Shown: positions 38,701 through 49,100, counted from the first letter of the stretch. The stretch is 64,000 nt of DNA from an uncultured Eubacteriales bacterium (GCA_934525675.1 CAKSZH010000005.1:102978-166977); one strand, 5' to 3'. Notes: a model not told the origin generated them from the letters alone. A program made the numbers and translations.

Positions 38701-40156
38701 TACACACGGGGACGGCGCGGAATTCTATATTGCTCCTCTCCTCAATGTGCTGACGGTCAAGCGCGCGGACGACGCGTCCCTTGACGGGCGGGAATTCGTC
38801 AACAGCGTCATTACCGACGGCGCCGTGATCCGGATCTCTTCGCTTGTGCTCGGTGCGGGCGAGGGTAGGAATGAGCTTTTGTCGAAGATCTCCATCCTGA
38901 CGAAGGACGGGGAACTGACGGGCAGCGCTAAATCCGATTGCGTTTCCACCTCTGCCGTGAAATTCACGGTTGCGGGGTTCTATCAGTTTACGGTTACCGT
39001 CACGGTCGGCGGCGAGACGGTCACGCGGTACTACGCGGTGCAGATACTCGGCGCGGATTATGACGGAAGCCGGTTGCTCGGAAACTATACCGGCATTGTG
39101 TCGGGCAGTAACTATCTTTCCATTGACCGGTTCGGTCGGGTCTCTCTGTCAGTCGGTGACACCGTTTTCCGGGGATTGGTCACCTCCATGACGGAGGATA
39201 CCGTCTACGCCCGTGTGTACGACGCAAACCGTTCTGCCGTTACCGTCCGGGCAACTGACCGGTCGGACGGACTCCTTGAGGTGCAGGGAAGCGGAGCCGT
39301 CGGCTTCCATGACCTGTATACCGTTGGGACGGTGCGTTCCGCGGGGCTTGTGACCAAGGAGAAGGTAACGACCGTTCTCCGCGCGGTAACGGTCGGGAAC
39401 GAAACCATGCTTTTCCTGTCTTCTTCGGCTTCGTCCGCAGGCGTTCAGGTCGGCGCGGTTTCCCTGAACGGGCTTTCCTTCACGCAGAACGGGGTGATCC
39501 TCCGCCTTGCCAAAGAGGACGGAACCGAGGTCTGCCTCAGGGTCACGGCGTGGGGCAATCTGTCGGCGGGGCTTGCCTTTGCCGATGCCGTCCGCGGGAC
39601 CTATACCTCGGAGGGTAACCCCGAGTTGTTCCTTGACGGCTTCGGAAACGCGACGCTTGACGGCGTGACGGTTCCCTATACCGTTACCGACGGAATCGTG
39701 TTCGTGACCGTTTCCGGTACGGTCCGCGCGTTCCGCACGGACAGAACTGCCGGGACCTATACGGAACTTTCCTATGTCGCGGGAAATGCCATGCTTGCAG
39801 GCAAGGCCCTCTCCGCTTCCTATACATTTACCTGCAGCGGCTATTCTTACAGCGCGGATACCCGGTTCGTCTTCGGCACGAACGGCAGAGTGACGGTGTA
39901 TACCACCTCTTCCGATCATGACGGGGAATGCGAGGAGGATGTGTATCTTCCCGCGTTCGGCAGTAAGACCGGCGTGAGCGGCACCTATTCCGTCACGGGA
40001 GACCGGGTGACCGTAACGGTCGGCGGCGAAACATTTGTTTTCCGCATTCCCAATGTGGTCAGTGTGTCGCGTATGATCTGCGAATCCACCACGTTGTCTT
40101 CCGGGGAACAGGGATATTTCCGCACCGGCGAGACCTTTTATTCCGACGAGACGTAA
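35747..40156 (+). CDS. Giant lipoprotein with tandem Ig-like repeats
   Basis: A 1469-residue lipoprotein with no known function. The signal ends LAGC (Cys22). From about 55 to 625 it has roughly seven repeats of 75-95 residues, each with a LFTI-like strand, NGxxVPVT and a GxYxVTxTY turn, like bacterial Ig-like domains. A long middle part (about 640-930) contains AT-rich codons in one segment (see 38046). The C-terminal half has several beta modules starting with GTY or GNY and LDGxG. GGAAAGAATGAGG-like bases precede the ATG: AATGAGG lies nine bases upstream. It may bind a polymer or spread over the cell wall; this is inference. Confidence 0.8.
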   Translation: MKKHPVLTTVLLLLTVLLLAGCGTGGAGTGTSASVTETTEGNTEPATTVTFVTVVALQEAVNVDISELETYDFTALFQITVNGDSIPVDPAYLETRRDGNNENVLFVTCSYEGKRATVTVYVARPTYSVVCSAAEVTVRQSEVAEYDFLSLFTVILNGKAVEVTQEMITSDVCDTPGDYTFTVCYGDAAATLTVHVTPDHVIEAIPSYRNLALTLREFAEFDLKDLFSLYVDGVAVPVTDDMLDTSLVSDVKEGGEYRVTLRYSVGKNSCEVQAAFRIIAEEKAVLSAKNVITYPGAQSLDLTTLFTITKNGVNIPVDRNMIEGTVDYKREGIYQITLTYEGETVTATVEIRNGVVIQFATSDLIRLQKGTNPLTYAFDSDFEVMINGLRFTDIPMSAFDLSGVDFDTPGIYPVTLTIKYNDKKLSGISGSFTFTEYKATIWYQVVKNTYSVSLGAENVVLPRGTEKYNVYQNLTVIINGRRQTLTENPAYVDSISCYVKTLSDPLDFTSAARQTVRIAVYPDGPDGDAVIVEYTVRVDAGVEVTATGTAIFAGRPLHILDLFTITADGKNVPVTNDMISGKVDTFRPGVYTVTVEYLGMTASAQVVVFDDSLAGTYRTGLITIDSMPDLETDTEEDTWGSDYGDEEGGSYSAATPPTRLTDMIINEDGSIVVGGDAATIVAGVDEHTMTIRLRNNLYTVYVRNGIAVLIPDNSLKMQYTESKRPLIYFHEAQWKIADTMTVNSTSSHVLQNSITAYSYDIFCINSLDNLQKMWYTLKINLVEKTSSDTIYNVSWGEVAFAEDFGKKTGETSYLIFDGEKTTFTMLTNSVGKVYRASNDEKQFANLTLFGTVDGKPAVLTTNKYEHFTLTVDGKVVFTANSSLSQLANGGVNYETGEVFLYSFDEKEQKPYSYKFIIDKVAGTFSYVPRDTLFGKYVSGSMYVFLDGYGTGVISFDTSSYYTTLLTYTEEDGEVSVRYRNTSPSFTHGDGAEFYIAPLLNVLTVKRADDASLDGREFVNSVITDGAVIRISSLVLGAGEGRNELLSKISILTKDGELTGSAKSDCVSTSAVKFTVAGFYQFTVTVTVGGETVTRYYAVQILGADYDGSRLLGNYTGIVSGSNYLSIDRFGRVSLSVGDTVFRGLVTSMTEDTVYARVYDANRSAVTVRATDRSDGLLEVQGSGAVGFHDLYTVGTVRSAGLVTKEKVTTVLRAVTVGNETMLFLSSSASSAGVQVGAVSLNGLSFTQNGVILRLAKEDGTEVCLRVTAWGNLSAGLAFADAVRGTYTSEGNPELFLDGFGNATLDGVTVPYTVTDGIVFVTVSGTVRAFRTDRTAGTYTELSYVAGNAMLAGKALSASYTFTCSGYSYSADTRFVFGTNGRVTVYTTSSDHDGECEEDVYLPAFGSKTGVSGTYSVTGDRVTVTVGGETFVFRIPNVVSVSRMICESTTLSSGEQGYFRTGETFYSDET
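38046..38074 (+). promoter_or_regulatory. Consensus-like promoter inside the 1469-residue lipoprotein gene
   Basis: TTGACA (38046-38051), a 17-base spacer and TATACT (38069-38074), embedded in an AT-rich stretch that breaks the codon use of its surroundings. An 8-bp inverted repeat, TGCAGAAT (37995-38002) and ATTCTGCA (38029-38036), lies just upstream. It could start an internal transcript or mark a captured foreign segment, or be coincidental. Confidence 0.4.
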
Positions 40157-40215
40157 GTTCTTCCATATCTACATTTCCATTCTGTTTCATTTGAACGCAT
40201 ATGAGGAGGAAAGCC

Positions 40216-43200
40216 ATGAAAAAAAGTAAGCCCGTTGTACTTCTTCTGCTGATACTGGCGGTGAGTGCGGTGCTCCTTTCCTGCAACGGAAAGCCCGGTG
40301 AGACCGAGCACACGCATACGCCCGGCGCCTATCAGCTGACCGAGGAACCGACCGGCTCCAAAACCGGTACGGCGTCGACAACCTGCGGTACCTGCGGTGA
40401 AACCTATACCGTAACCGTTCCCGCACTGACCGACGCGTCGGTCTGGTTGGAAAAGACGGTTCCCGCAACCCATAAAGCTGCCGGTTCCGCGACCTACACT
40501 TCCGTGTACGGCACGGTGACGGTGGCACTTCCCGTTCTGCCGCACGAGTTCGGTGCATGGACGATGGACAAGGAGCCGACCGAAACCGAGAACGGTTCCG
40601 CTACCCGCTCCTGCGAGTGCGGCGAGACCGAAAACGCGACGGTTCCTGTGCTGACCGACACAACGGTCTGGACGAAAACGACGGTTCCCGCAACGCATAA
40701 AGAAACCGGTTCCGTGACCTATACCTCGGAGTACGGCACGGTAACAGTAGTGCTTCCCGTCATCCCGCACACTTTCGGCGACTGGACGATGACCGTTATC
40801 GCCACCAGGACCGAGACCGGTACGGCAACCCGTACCTGCGGGTGCGGCGAGACCGAAACCGTGACGGTGCCTGTTCTGACCGACACTTCCGTCTGGACGG
40901 TGCTGACGGTCGATGCGACCCACGCAACGCCCGGCAAGGAGACCTATACCTCGGTGTACGGAATCGTGACGGTCGATATTCCCATGATTTTACATACTTT
41001 CGGCGACTGGACGCTGACGGTGGCACCGACCGGAACCGAAACCGGTTCCGCAACCCACACCTGTGTCTGCGGCGCGACCGAAACCGTAACGGTTCCCGTT
41101 CTGACCGACACCTCGGTCTGGACGGCGGAAACCGTGCCGGCAACCCATAAAGAAACCGGTTCCGTGACCTACACCTCGGTGTACGGTACGGTGACCGTGA
41201 CGCTTCCCGTGATTCCCCATGAATTCGGTGACTGGACGCTTTCGGTCGTTCCGACCGTCAACGAACCCGGTTCGGCAACCCGTACCTGTGCGTGCGGCGA
41301 GACCGAAACGGCAACGGTCCCCGCGCTGACCGACGGGACTGTCTGGGCGTCCGAGGTCATTGAGACGCACGGCGAATACAGCCAGCTGGTCAGATATACC
41401 TCGGTGTACGGCACCGTAACGGTCGAGGTGTTCCTGGACGGTCACGATTACGGCGACTGGGAGCTGACCGAGAATCCGACCGAGGACCAAACCGGCAAGG
41501 CGATCCGGCACTGCAAGGACTGCGAGCACATCTGGGAGATCGAGGTTCCGGCACTCAGTGATACCTCGGTCTGGACCGTGGAGCGCGTGGAGGCAACCTA
41601 CACCGAAGCGGGCAGCGCGACCTACACCTCGGTATACGGCAGCTTTACCGTTGAAATTCCCAAACTGACGCTCCCCTACGTCGGAAAAACGTATGCGGAC
41701 TATGAACTGAACGCATCGGTCTACTTCCGTACCGGCTCTCTTCTGACGGTCGGCGAGAACGGTTCCGGCAACGCGTCGTCCTACCCGTTCCGCGACGTCA
41801 CCTCGTTTGAACTGACCGATCCCGCAACCGGGAAGCTCCGCGTGACCATCACGAGCGGCATTTCCGTGGAGTATGTCGGGTATGTCAACCCCGTGACTGG
41901 GACCATTGTGGTATTCTCCGGCAAGGACGACATTTATCTCTGGGTCGTTGCGGACAGCCGGCAGGATCAGGGCAGCGTGGTCAACTCGCTCTGGGAGAAC
42001 GGGAACAGAACCGTTTCCTATACCGTCGGCGGCGAGACCGAGAATATTTTTGTCCGCGACGGGGTCGTGTATTTCAACGTGACCTTTGCCGACGCGGAAG
42101 GCAATCCGATCGGCGCGCAGGATTGCAATACCGCCGAAAAACTCTACATCCGCACGGCATCCGGCGAACAGATCGCCGCATACGGCTATGACGGAAAGAC
42201 GCTCCACGAGCTGGACGGTCTTGAAGGAACCTATCGGAACGGCGACGAAACGCTGACCCTTTCCGGTTACGGAACCCTGACCTATGGCGGGTTTGACGGG
42301 ACCTACGCGCTTCTGGACGACGGCGTGACGCTTGCGGTCTTTACCCATGACGGGGACGGCAGGATCAACGCGTACTATGAAGTGACGCTTGATGGAGATA
42401 CCTTTACTGCGGAGAAGCCGATGGTGACCGTGTCGTTTGACGCGGGCGCATATGCCACGGTGGAACCGGTACAGGTGAACCGCAATGTGCCCTTTGCGCT
42501 CCCTGTCCTGACCTCGGATGATATGCTCCTCGGTGGCTGGATATATGGGGAAACCAATGTCGGTCTTACCTTCACTCCCGTCGGGGATGCCACTCTGACG
42601 GCTGTCTGGGCAAAAAAGGTCACCATCCGCCTGATCGGCGTACCGGACGGAGACGATACCGAACTGATCCTTGCTGCCGGCGCTCGCCTTGGCGACAAGC
42701 TCCCGGAATATGACCGCGACCCGAGCGGACACTACAGGTTCAACGGCTGGTACGTGGACATGAACGGCAACGGGATTCTTGATGCGGAGGACGAACCGCT
42801 CAACGAGGACGTGATTCTGTCCGAAGAGGATTCCGGCGCGACGCTCATTGCCTCGTGGGAAGCCGTCAAGGAATATGTCGGCACCTACTACGGCGCGGAA
42901 TTCTGGCAGCAGTACGGCTCCAGCTCGCAGAAGTATTATCTGACGATCAACGAAGACGGCAGCATGAGCTCCAACATGGAGACCGGCGGCAGGGTCAGGC
43001 TGGACGGCGGTACCGTCATCGCTTATGATCCCGCCACCCAGACGGTGACCTGGAGAAGCGCGGACGGTAAGCAGAACGTGTTCTTCTTCGATCCGGATTC
43101 CGGTGTCATCGCGGGAATCGTGTATCAGTACATTGACCGCGGATTCTTCATTCTTTCCTCCGCCCTGACCGAGGACGAATGGGAGCCGGAGGTACACACC

Positions 43201-45834
43201 GGCGTGCTTGCCGATCCGATTGTGACGGCAAACGACAAGAAGGGGTATTACGCGCATTTCGTGACGATCAGAACCAAGAACGGCACCGAGACGCTGTTCC
43301 TCTATGACAATCATATTTACAGCGGCGTGACCCTTGGGACTGCGGACGGCGACGAGCTGGACGTGAAGCAGATCCGGGACGCAAAGACGATCGTGGTTTA
43401 CGGTGCGGACGGGAAGACGGTCCTGTTCTCCGCGGGTACGACGGCGGTGAATCTCGGTAAAGCATCCGCCGACGATATGGTAGCGCTTGACCGGTATTAC
43501 GGTGTCTACAGAAACGGGTCCGAGATCCTGAAGCTCGACGGTGTCGGCGGGTTCACCTACGGCGACCGCACCGGTACCTATCGGCTGGAAGCCGGTGTTT
43601 CCTATGACCTCGGCGCATTCACCTCCGACGGCAAGACCTATTTCAGATTTGCGCTTGACACGGAAGAGAAGACCTTCTCGGCAACCACGCCGACTGCCGT
43701 GATCTGGTTTGAGACCGCATACGGCACGAAGCCGAAGACGATCATTACCAATATGAATATCGCGGTCGCTCTGGACATGACGCTTACGGACGCGACCCAC
43801 ACCTTCCGCGGCTGGTATGTCCGCGGCGATGCCTCAAAGACGCTGGTGGACGCAAACTTCGCTCCTACCGGAGACGTGACGCTGGTCGCACTTTGGGATA
43901 CCACCTATACTGTGACGCTTGTCCGCAACAACGGAAGCGCGGATGAGGTGCTCTCCTTCGGAGAAGGGGACCTTCTGACGATTGACTCGCCCAGATACAG
44001 AGGCTATCAGTTCCTCGGCTGGTACACGACATCGTCCTTTGCGGAGGGATCCGAGTGGACCTCCGGGGTCGAACGCATCCATGCCAATGTGACGCTCTAC
44101 GCAAAGTGGGGGCCCGCACCGGCATATGCGCATATCTATCTGCCCATTGAATTCTTCGGTGAAAACGAAAACGGCGGTGTTCACAATGGTTCCGCACAGA
44201 ACGGATACATGTTTGAGATCGACCCCGACGGAACCGGTTCCAAACTCGGCGAAAAGTGGATGTTCCCGTTCCCCTATGGTCTGACCGTAAAGAATTACGA
44301 TCCTGTGAGCGGCTCCTTCCTCATTTACAGCGCGGAGTGGTATACGCCTTCCTCCGGCGGAGACAGCGGCTGGTACGACGACGGCGACGAAGGCTGGGGC
44401 GAGACCGAGTCGGAGACCGATGCGGAGCCCGTCCTGCGTGAAAAGTTCGTGTATGTCCGTGTGGATACGGCAACCGGCGTCCTGTTCCTCGTCAGAAGCA
44501 ATGCGGACACGGCAACGGATCCGAAGCTTACCAATCTGAACAAGTATGACGTCTTCCTGATGGTTCCTCTTACGGAGGGCGCCGAGTCCGCATCGGACTG
44601 CACCTCTTCCGGTTCTTACTGGAACTCCGGACTGACCCGTGCAATGTCCTACACTTACGGCGGCAAGACCTACAATGCGTTCCTTTACAACGGCGAGATT
44701 TACTTCGGCGTGCGTTTTGCGGATATGATGGGCAACGAACTGACAGCCGACCGGTGTTCGACCGCTCCGACGCTGTACGTTTATGACCGCGACGGAAAAC
44801 TCATTACCTCCTGCGGTTATAACGGAACGACAATGGTTCCGTTTGACGGCATGGAAGGAACCTATACCGGCGAAGGAACGATCCTTCTCAACGGCGTTTC
44901 CACCATTGAAATGGGCGATTTCACCGGCGTATACCGGAAGGCTCCTGCCGGCTCCGCGTACACCCTTGACGTTTACATGAATGAAAACGGAAAGATCGTT
45001 TACTACCGTGTGACGCTGGACCGCAGCACCATGACCTTCACCAAGGAAAGCCCCACCGTCCGCATCACCTTTGAATCGGAGTACGGGGATGTGCCGTTCC
45101 CGACAGATGTCAACCCGAATGTTACATTCCCGCTTGACATGAGCCTGAACGACACGGATCACGTGTTCCGCGGCTGGTATGTGAAGGGCGACGAGACGAT
45201 GACTCCCGTCGGTTCCGAATTCACTCCCACCGAGGATACAACGCTGGTCGCCATCTGGAAAAAGAAGGTGACCCTGACGGTTGTCTACGGCAACGGACTG
45301 GAAAACGGTGTCTTTGAGTACGGCGAAAACGAAGTTGCCGATCCTACGGTGATCTGGTTTGCAAACGGACAGTACTTCCTGACGTGGCAGATCAAGGCGG
45401 GACCGTTCCTTCGGACGTATGTCCCGGGACCCCTCACCTCGGATACCACCATTCAGGCAAAGTGGACGACGGAAAAGCCGCTTGAGATCACCAACGATTC
45501 CAAGTTCCCCTATCTCACGGAGTGGCGGGAGGACGGGTCGTTCTTCCTTAAGTCCACCAATCAGGGACAGCCGGATACGCATTCCGGCGCGACGATCAAG
45601 TTCACGCGCAGTGTGACCATGACCGTGTCCTGGACGGTTTCGAGCGAAAAGGGCTTTGATAAGTTTTCCCTGTATATCAACGGAGAAATCGTGGGCGAGC
45701 AGATGTCCGGCGAGGTCAGCGGTTCCCTTACCGTTACTTTCAATGCAGGGGATACCATTTATCTGTCCTATTCCAAGGATAATCTGACCGACGCGCTCGA
45801 CGACACCGTGACGCTCACCCTGTCGTTCGACTGA
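40216..45834 (+). CDS. Giant lipoprotein with Cys-pair repeats and InlB-like repeats
   Basis: An 1872-residue surface lipoprotein. The signal ends LLSC (Cys23). Six tandem units of about 75 residues follow (about 30-490), each with H-x-F-G-D-W, a T-x-T-G turn and a C-x-C-G pair, related to Cys-pair repeats common in clostridial surface proteins. The remaining part is built of modules shared with the 1448-residue protein at 46199: a YxGTYYG module, a KNGTxxxxLY strand pair, GTY-LDGxG modules and InlB-like (Flg_new) repeats with FRGWY and VTLVAxW. There is no membrane anchor at the C-terminus. GAGGAGG at 40203-40209 precedes the ATG at 40216; the upstream in-frame ATG at 40201 overlaps that site. 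It is last in the operon, before a terminator. Confidence 0.83.
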   Translation: MKKSKPVVLLLLILAVSAVLLSCNGKPGETEHTHTPGAYQLTEEPTGSKTGTASTTCGTCGETYTVTVPALTDASVWLEKTVPATHKAAGSATYTSVYGTVTVALPVLPHEFGAWTMDKEPTETENGSATRSCECGETENATVPVLTDTTVWTKTTVPATHKETGSVTYTSEYGTVTVVLPVIPHTFGDWTMTVIATRTETGTATRTCGCGETETVTVPVLTDTSVWTVLTVDATHATPGKETYTSVYGIVTVDIPMILHTFGDWTLTVAPTGTETGSATHTCVCGATETVTVPVLTDTSVWTAETVPATHKETGSVTYTSVYGTVTVTLPVIPHEFGDWTLSVVPTVNEPGSATRTCACGETETATVPALTDGTVWASEVIETHGEYSQLVRYTSVYGTVTVEVFLDGHDYGDWELTENPTEDQTGKAIRHCKDCEHIWEIEVPALSDTSVWTVERVEATYTEAGSATYTSVYGSFTVEIPKLTLPYVGKTYADYELNASVYFRTGSLLTVGENGSGNASSYPFRDVTSFELTDPATGKLRVTITSGISVEYVGYVNPVTGTIVVFSGKDDIYLWVVADSRQDQGSVVNSLWENGNRTVSYTVGGETENIFVRDGVVYFNVTFADAEGNPIGAQDCNTAEKLYIRTASGEQIAAYGYDGKTLHELDGLEGTYRNGDETLTLSGYGTLTYGGFDGTYALLDDGVTLAVFTHDGDGRINAYYEVTLDGDTFTAEKPMVTVSFDAGAYATVEPVQVNRNVPFALPVLTSDDMLLGGWIYGETNVGLTFTPVGDATLTAVWAKKVTIRLIGVPDGDDTELILAAGARLGDKLPEYDRDPSGHYRFNGWYVDMNGNGILDAEDEPLNEDVILSEEDSGATLIASWEAVKEYVGTYYGAEFWQQYGSSSQKYYLTINEDGSMSSNMETGGRVRLDGGTVIAYDPATQTVTWRSADGKQNVFFFDPDSGVIAGIVYQYIDRGFFILSSALTEDEWEPEVHTGVLADPIVTANDKKGYYAHFVTIRTKNGTETLFLYDNHIYSGVTLGTADGDELDVKQIRDAKTIVVYGADGKTVLFSAGTTAVNLGKASADDMVALDRYYGVYRNGSEILKLDGVGGFTYGDRTGTYRLEAGVSYDLGAFTSDGKTYFRFALDTEEKTFSATTPTAVIWFETAYGTKPKTIITNMNIAVALDMTLTDATHTFRGWYVRGDASKTLVDANFAPTGDVTLVALWDTTYTVTLVRNNGSADEVLSFGEGDLLTIDSPRYRGYQFLGWYTTSSFAEGSEWTSGVERIHANVTLYAKWGPAPAYAHIYLPIEFFGENENGGVHNGSAQNGYMFEIDPDGTGSKLGEKWMFPFPYGLTVKNYDPVSGSFLIYSAEWYTPSSGGDSGWYDDGDEGWGETESETDAEPVLREKFVYVRVDTATGVLFLVRSNADTATDPKLTNLNKYDVFLMVPLTEGAESASDCTSSGSYWNSGLTRAMSYTYGGKTYNAFLYNGEIYFGVRFADMMGNELTADRCSTAPTLYVYDRDGKLITSCGYNGTTMVPFDGMEGTYTGEGTILLNGVSTIEMGDFTGVYRKAPAGSAYTLDVYMNENGKIVYYRVTLDRSTMTFTKESPTVRITFESEYGDVPFPTDVNPNVTFPLDMSLNDTDHVFRGWYVKGDETMTPVGSEFTPTEDTTLVAIWKKKVTLTVVYGNGLENGVFEYGENEVADPTVIWFANGQYFLTWQIKAGPFLRTYVPGPLTSDTTIQAKWTTEKPLEITNDSKFPYLTEWREDGSFFLKSTNQGQPDTHSGATIKFTRSVTMTVSWTVSSEKGFDKFSLYINGEIVGEQMSGEVSGSLTVTFNAGDTIYLSYSKDNLTDALDDTVTLTLSFD
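40310..41670 (+). repeat. Six tandem coding repeats of about 225 bp
   Basis: Units recur near 40381, 40610, 40836, 41061, 41284 and 41510, judged from the Cys-pair codons. They encode the H-x-F-G-D-W and C-x-C-G unit of the 1872-residue lipoprotein. Copies differ at many third positions, so the array is old rather than a recent tandem expansion. Confidence 0.8.
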
Positions 45835-46198
45835 TTCCCGATTTGAGAGTTTGCCGCATGGGATCAGCAGAGCCGGTCCGGCTTGCTTTTCCATGCGGAA
45901 ACGCGCGGAGCGCGATGCTCCGCACGGATTTCCGATTCCCGCCGCCCGAAAAAAGATTCGGGTGGTTTTCCCGGGATTGTCTGCCGCCCGGCGGCAGGCT
46001 CCTCCCCCGCGCCTCTGCGTCGGCGTACCGTGAGTGCGCCGACACCGCTCCCGGTGCCCGGTGAGCTTTTCCCTGAGAGGGTGGCGGGGAATTCATTCTT
46101 CAGCCCGTACCCGAAACCCGTGCCCGCGAATCGCACTTCGCGGAGCCGGCGCCTCGGTTACTGACATTTTAATTTTATTGAGGAAAGGAAACAAACAG
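45835..46198. other. GC-rich intergenic stretch with several hairpins
   Basis: No gene was recognised in these 364 bp. Inverted repeats are frequent: CCGCATGG (45854-45861) with CCATGCGG (45891-45898), a smaller stem inside it, GCGGAGC (45905-45911) with GCTCCGC near 45917, a terminator (45942-45969), CTGCCGC (45981-45987) with GCGGCAG (45991-45997), and CCGCGAA (46124-46130) with TTCGCGG (46137-46143) in the likely leader of the next gene. I see no clear promoter; the AT-rich bases at 46160-46180 are the best candidate region. Confidence 0.5.
45942..45969 (+). terminator. Rho-independent terminator of the lipoprotein operon
   Basis: CCGCCCGAA (45942-45950), a 6-base loop, TTCGGGTGG (45957-45965, with one G-U pair) and TTTT. 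It lies about 108 bp past the stop of the 1872-residue lipoprotein gene, so it probably ends the surface/uptake transcript. Confidence 0.65.
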
Positions 46199-49100
46199 AT
46201 GAAGAAAAGAACTTCATTGAGAGTTTTGCTGTTGCTGACTCTCACCGTACTGGCGGCAGTAATGGCGCTGACTGTGTTTGCACAGGCAGAGATTGCAGCC
46301 GATACGGCTCCGGAAGACGGTTTTGTGACCGTCGATGACGCCCTCTATTATTATGAAGGCGGCAAACGAGTGACCGGTTGGTTCCAGGTGGAGGGCGTAC
46401 AGTATTACGCATCGAGCCTGACCGGAAAGGTCATCAATTATGACAAGAAGATCGGCGGCAAAATGTATCTCTGGAACGAGACGACCGGTCTGAAGCTTGC
46501 GAACGGCTTTGTCACCGTTGACGCAGGCACGATCTGCTACGAAAACGGCTACCAGGTAATCGGTTGGAGACATACCGACGGCTCCGGACCTGTGGTTGAT
46601 GAAAAGGGTATCTCCGAGCAGTACTCCACGAGCCCGAACAACCTTTACTACTTCCTGTCCACGACCGGGTACATGGTCACGGACAGCACCTACAAGCTTG
46701 GCGGCTTCACCCGTGAGTTCAACGATGACCACACGGTGAAACCCCTGAACGGACTTCAGAACCGCTACGGCGAGCTGTACTACTACGTGGACGGCGTGAT
46801 CCAGACCGGCTGGCACACGATCGACGGCAACACCTACTACTTCCGCGCAAGCGATGCGGTGTACGGCCGTGCGGCAACCAAGTGGATGTACATCGGTGAC
46901 AAGCTGTACTACTTCCTGGCGTCGAACTCCTCCTCCGGCGCGCCCTACTCGCTGAAGACGAGCGGAGCGATCGGCGGCATCACCTACAACTACGCGGAGG
47001 ACGGACAGATCGTTTACGACGGGTTCATCAACACGGACTACGCGAACGCGTCGAACAGTAACACTGCGGCGTATATCAATAAGAAGAACGGGACGACCCG
47101 GTACCTGATCGACGGCACGACGCAGTACGCATGGCAGTACGTGGACGGCACGTGGTACTACTTCTTCGCGAAGGGATCCGCGAACGGTTCCGGCTACATG
47201 TGTGTGGAATCCCGCACCATCGGCGGTGTGAAGTATGAATTCACTTCCGAAGGCGCCTGCACCTCCAGAACCGATAAGCCGGTGTCGATTCAGTTGTTTA
47301 ATCTTGCGGACGGATCGATGACCTGGGTGTACCTCAAGGCGGGAACCTCCCTCTTTGAATCCCTTGCGCCTTACATGAAGGATGCAAGCGGTCAGCTTCT
47401 GTTCAAGGAATGGTATTTCGATGCGGACATTGACGGTGTGATCGGTGCGGACGATTTCGCTGTGACGGACGACGTTGAAGTAACCGAAGAGCTGAATCAA
47501 GTCCGCCTCATTGCGACATGGACTCCCGCTTATGCCGGCACGTATTACGGCAGCGAGATCTGGGGCGCTGCAACGATTGGCGGTTCTTACTATGATCTTA
47601 CCATCGGTACTGACGGCACCATCACCTCGACCAAGCTCTCCAAGATCAACGGTGCGAAGGTTACCTCCTATCATCCCGCAACCAAGGAGATCTTCTGGGA
47701 GAAGGGAAGCAGCAAGGGCGTTTTCTACTTTGACGCGGAGAACGGAATCATTGCAGGTATTTATTCTACCTACATGGGCACCGACCTCTATGTGCTGACG
47801 AGTGCGAATACGACGGGCAGCTACAAGCCGTCGGCTTACCTGTCTCTCTATGCGGCTCCCGTTGTGACCTCTGCCTCTTCCAAGGGCTATTACGTGAAAC
47901 TGGTGACGGTCAATACCAAGAACGGTACCATGAACGTCATGCTCTATGAGAACGCGATCTATCCGGATGTAACCATTACGACCGGCGCCGGCAAGGCGGT
48001 TTCCATTTCCGATCTGAAGAATGAAAAGACCGCTGTGATCCGCGACGCAAACGGCAAGGTGATCTTTGCAACCGGTACTTCTTCCGCGAACTTCGGAACC
48101 GGTTACTCTTCTTCCACCTCCGTGGATCTTGACGCTTACTACGGCACCTATACGAATGGCGATCTGACCCTCGGCCTTGACGGTGTCGGCGGATTCATCT
48201 TTGGCGATCTGACCGGTACTTACACGGTGAACGAAAACGGCGGATATACGTTTGACGCGTACACCGACGGCAATTCCGCATACTATCATTTCACGGTGGA
48301 TACCGCGGCGAAGACCTTCACCGCTGTGAAGCCAACCGTAAAGATTACCTTTGAGTCCGATTACGGCACGGTTCCCGCTGAGGCGGACGCAAACCTCAAT
48401 GTTCCGTTTGCTCTGGACACCACGCTGACCGACGCAGGTCACTTCTTCCGTGGCTGGTACGTCAAGGGTGACGCGTCCATGACGCTTGTTCCCACCGATT
48501 ACGTTCCCACCGAGGCGGTGACGCTGGTTGCAAAGTGGGATGTCAAGTACACCTTTACGATCAACTTCAATGACGGCGGCGCAGACCGCGTTGAGGCACA
48601 CGGCGAAGGCGACCTCCTCACGGTTGAAAACGCAAAGAAGTCCGGCGAACGCTTCCTCGGCTGGTATACCACTTCCGATTTCCAGGAAGGCACCGAGTTT
48701 GTTTCCGGCACCGTGAAGATTGCGGCAAATGTCACCATTTACGCAAAGTTCGGCCCTGCTCCGGCATATGCAAAGACCTATCTGCCGATCAATTTCTACG
48801 GCAGAGAAACCAATGGCGACGTGCGTACCGGTACACCGAGCCCGTCCGATATCTTCACGATCGATCCCGACGGCATCGGTTCCAGTAATTCCTGGCTGTA
48901 TCCGTTCTCTTACGGTCTCAAAGTTGCTTACTACAACGCCGAGACCAATGAACTTGTATTCCTCAGTGAAAACGAAACCAATCACAGATATACCTATGTT
49001 GTGATGGATCCCGCAACCGGTATTCTGCTTCTTGACAGAAGCTATGCTTCGAGTGTGGAAGCGGCAATTGCAAAGGGATTCTCCAATGATGTGTACCTGA

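Noticed and set aside
40310..41670. CRISPR-like array
   Set aside because: The repeats are 225-bp in-frame coding units with no short identical repeats or unique spacers.
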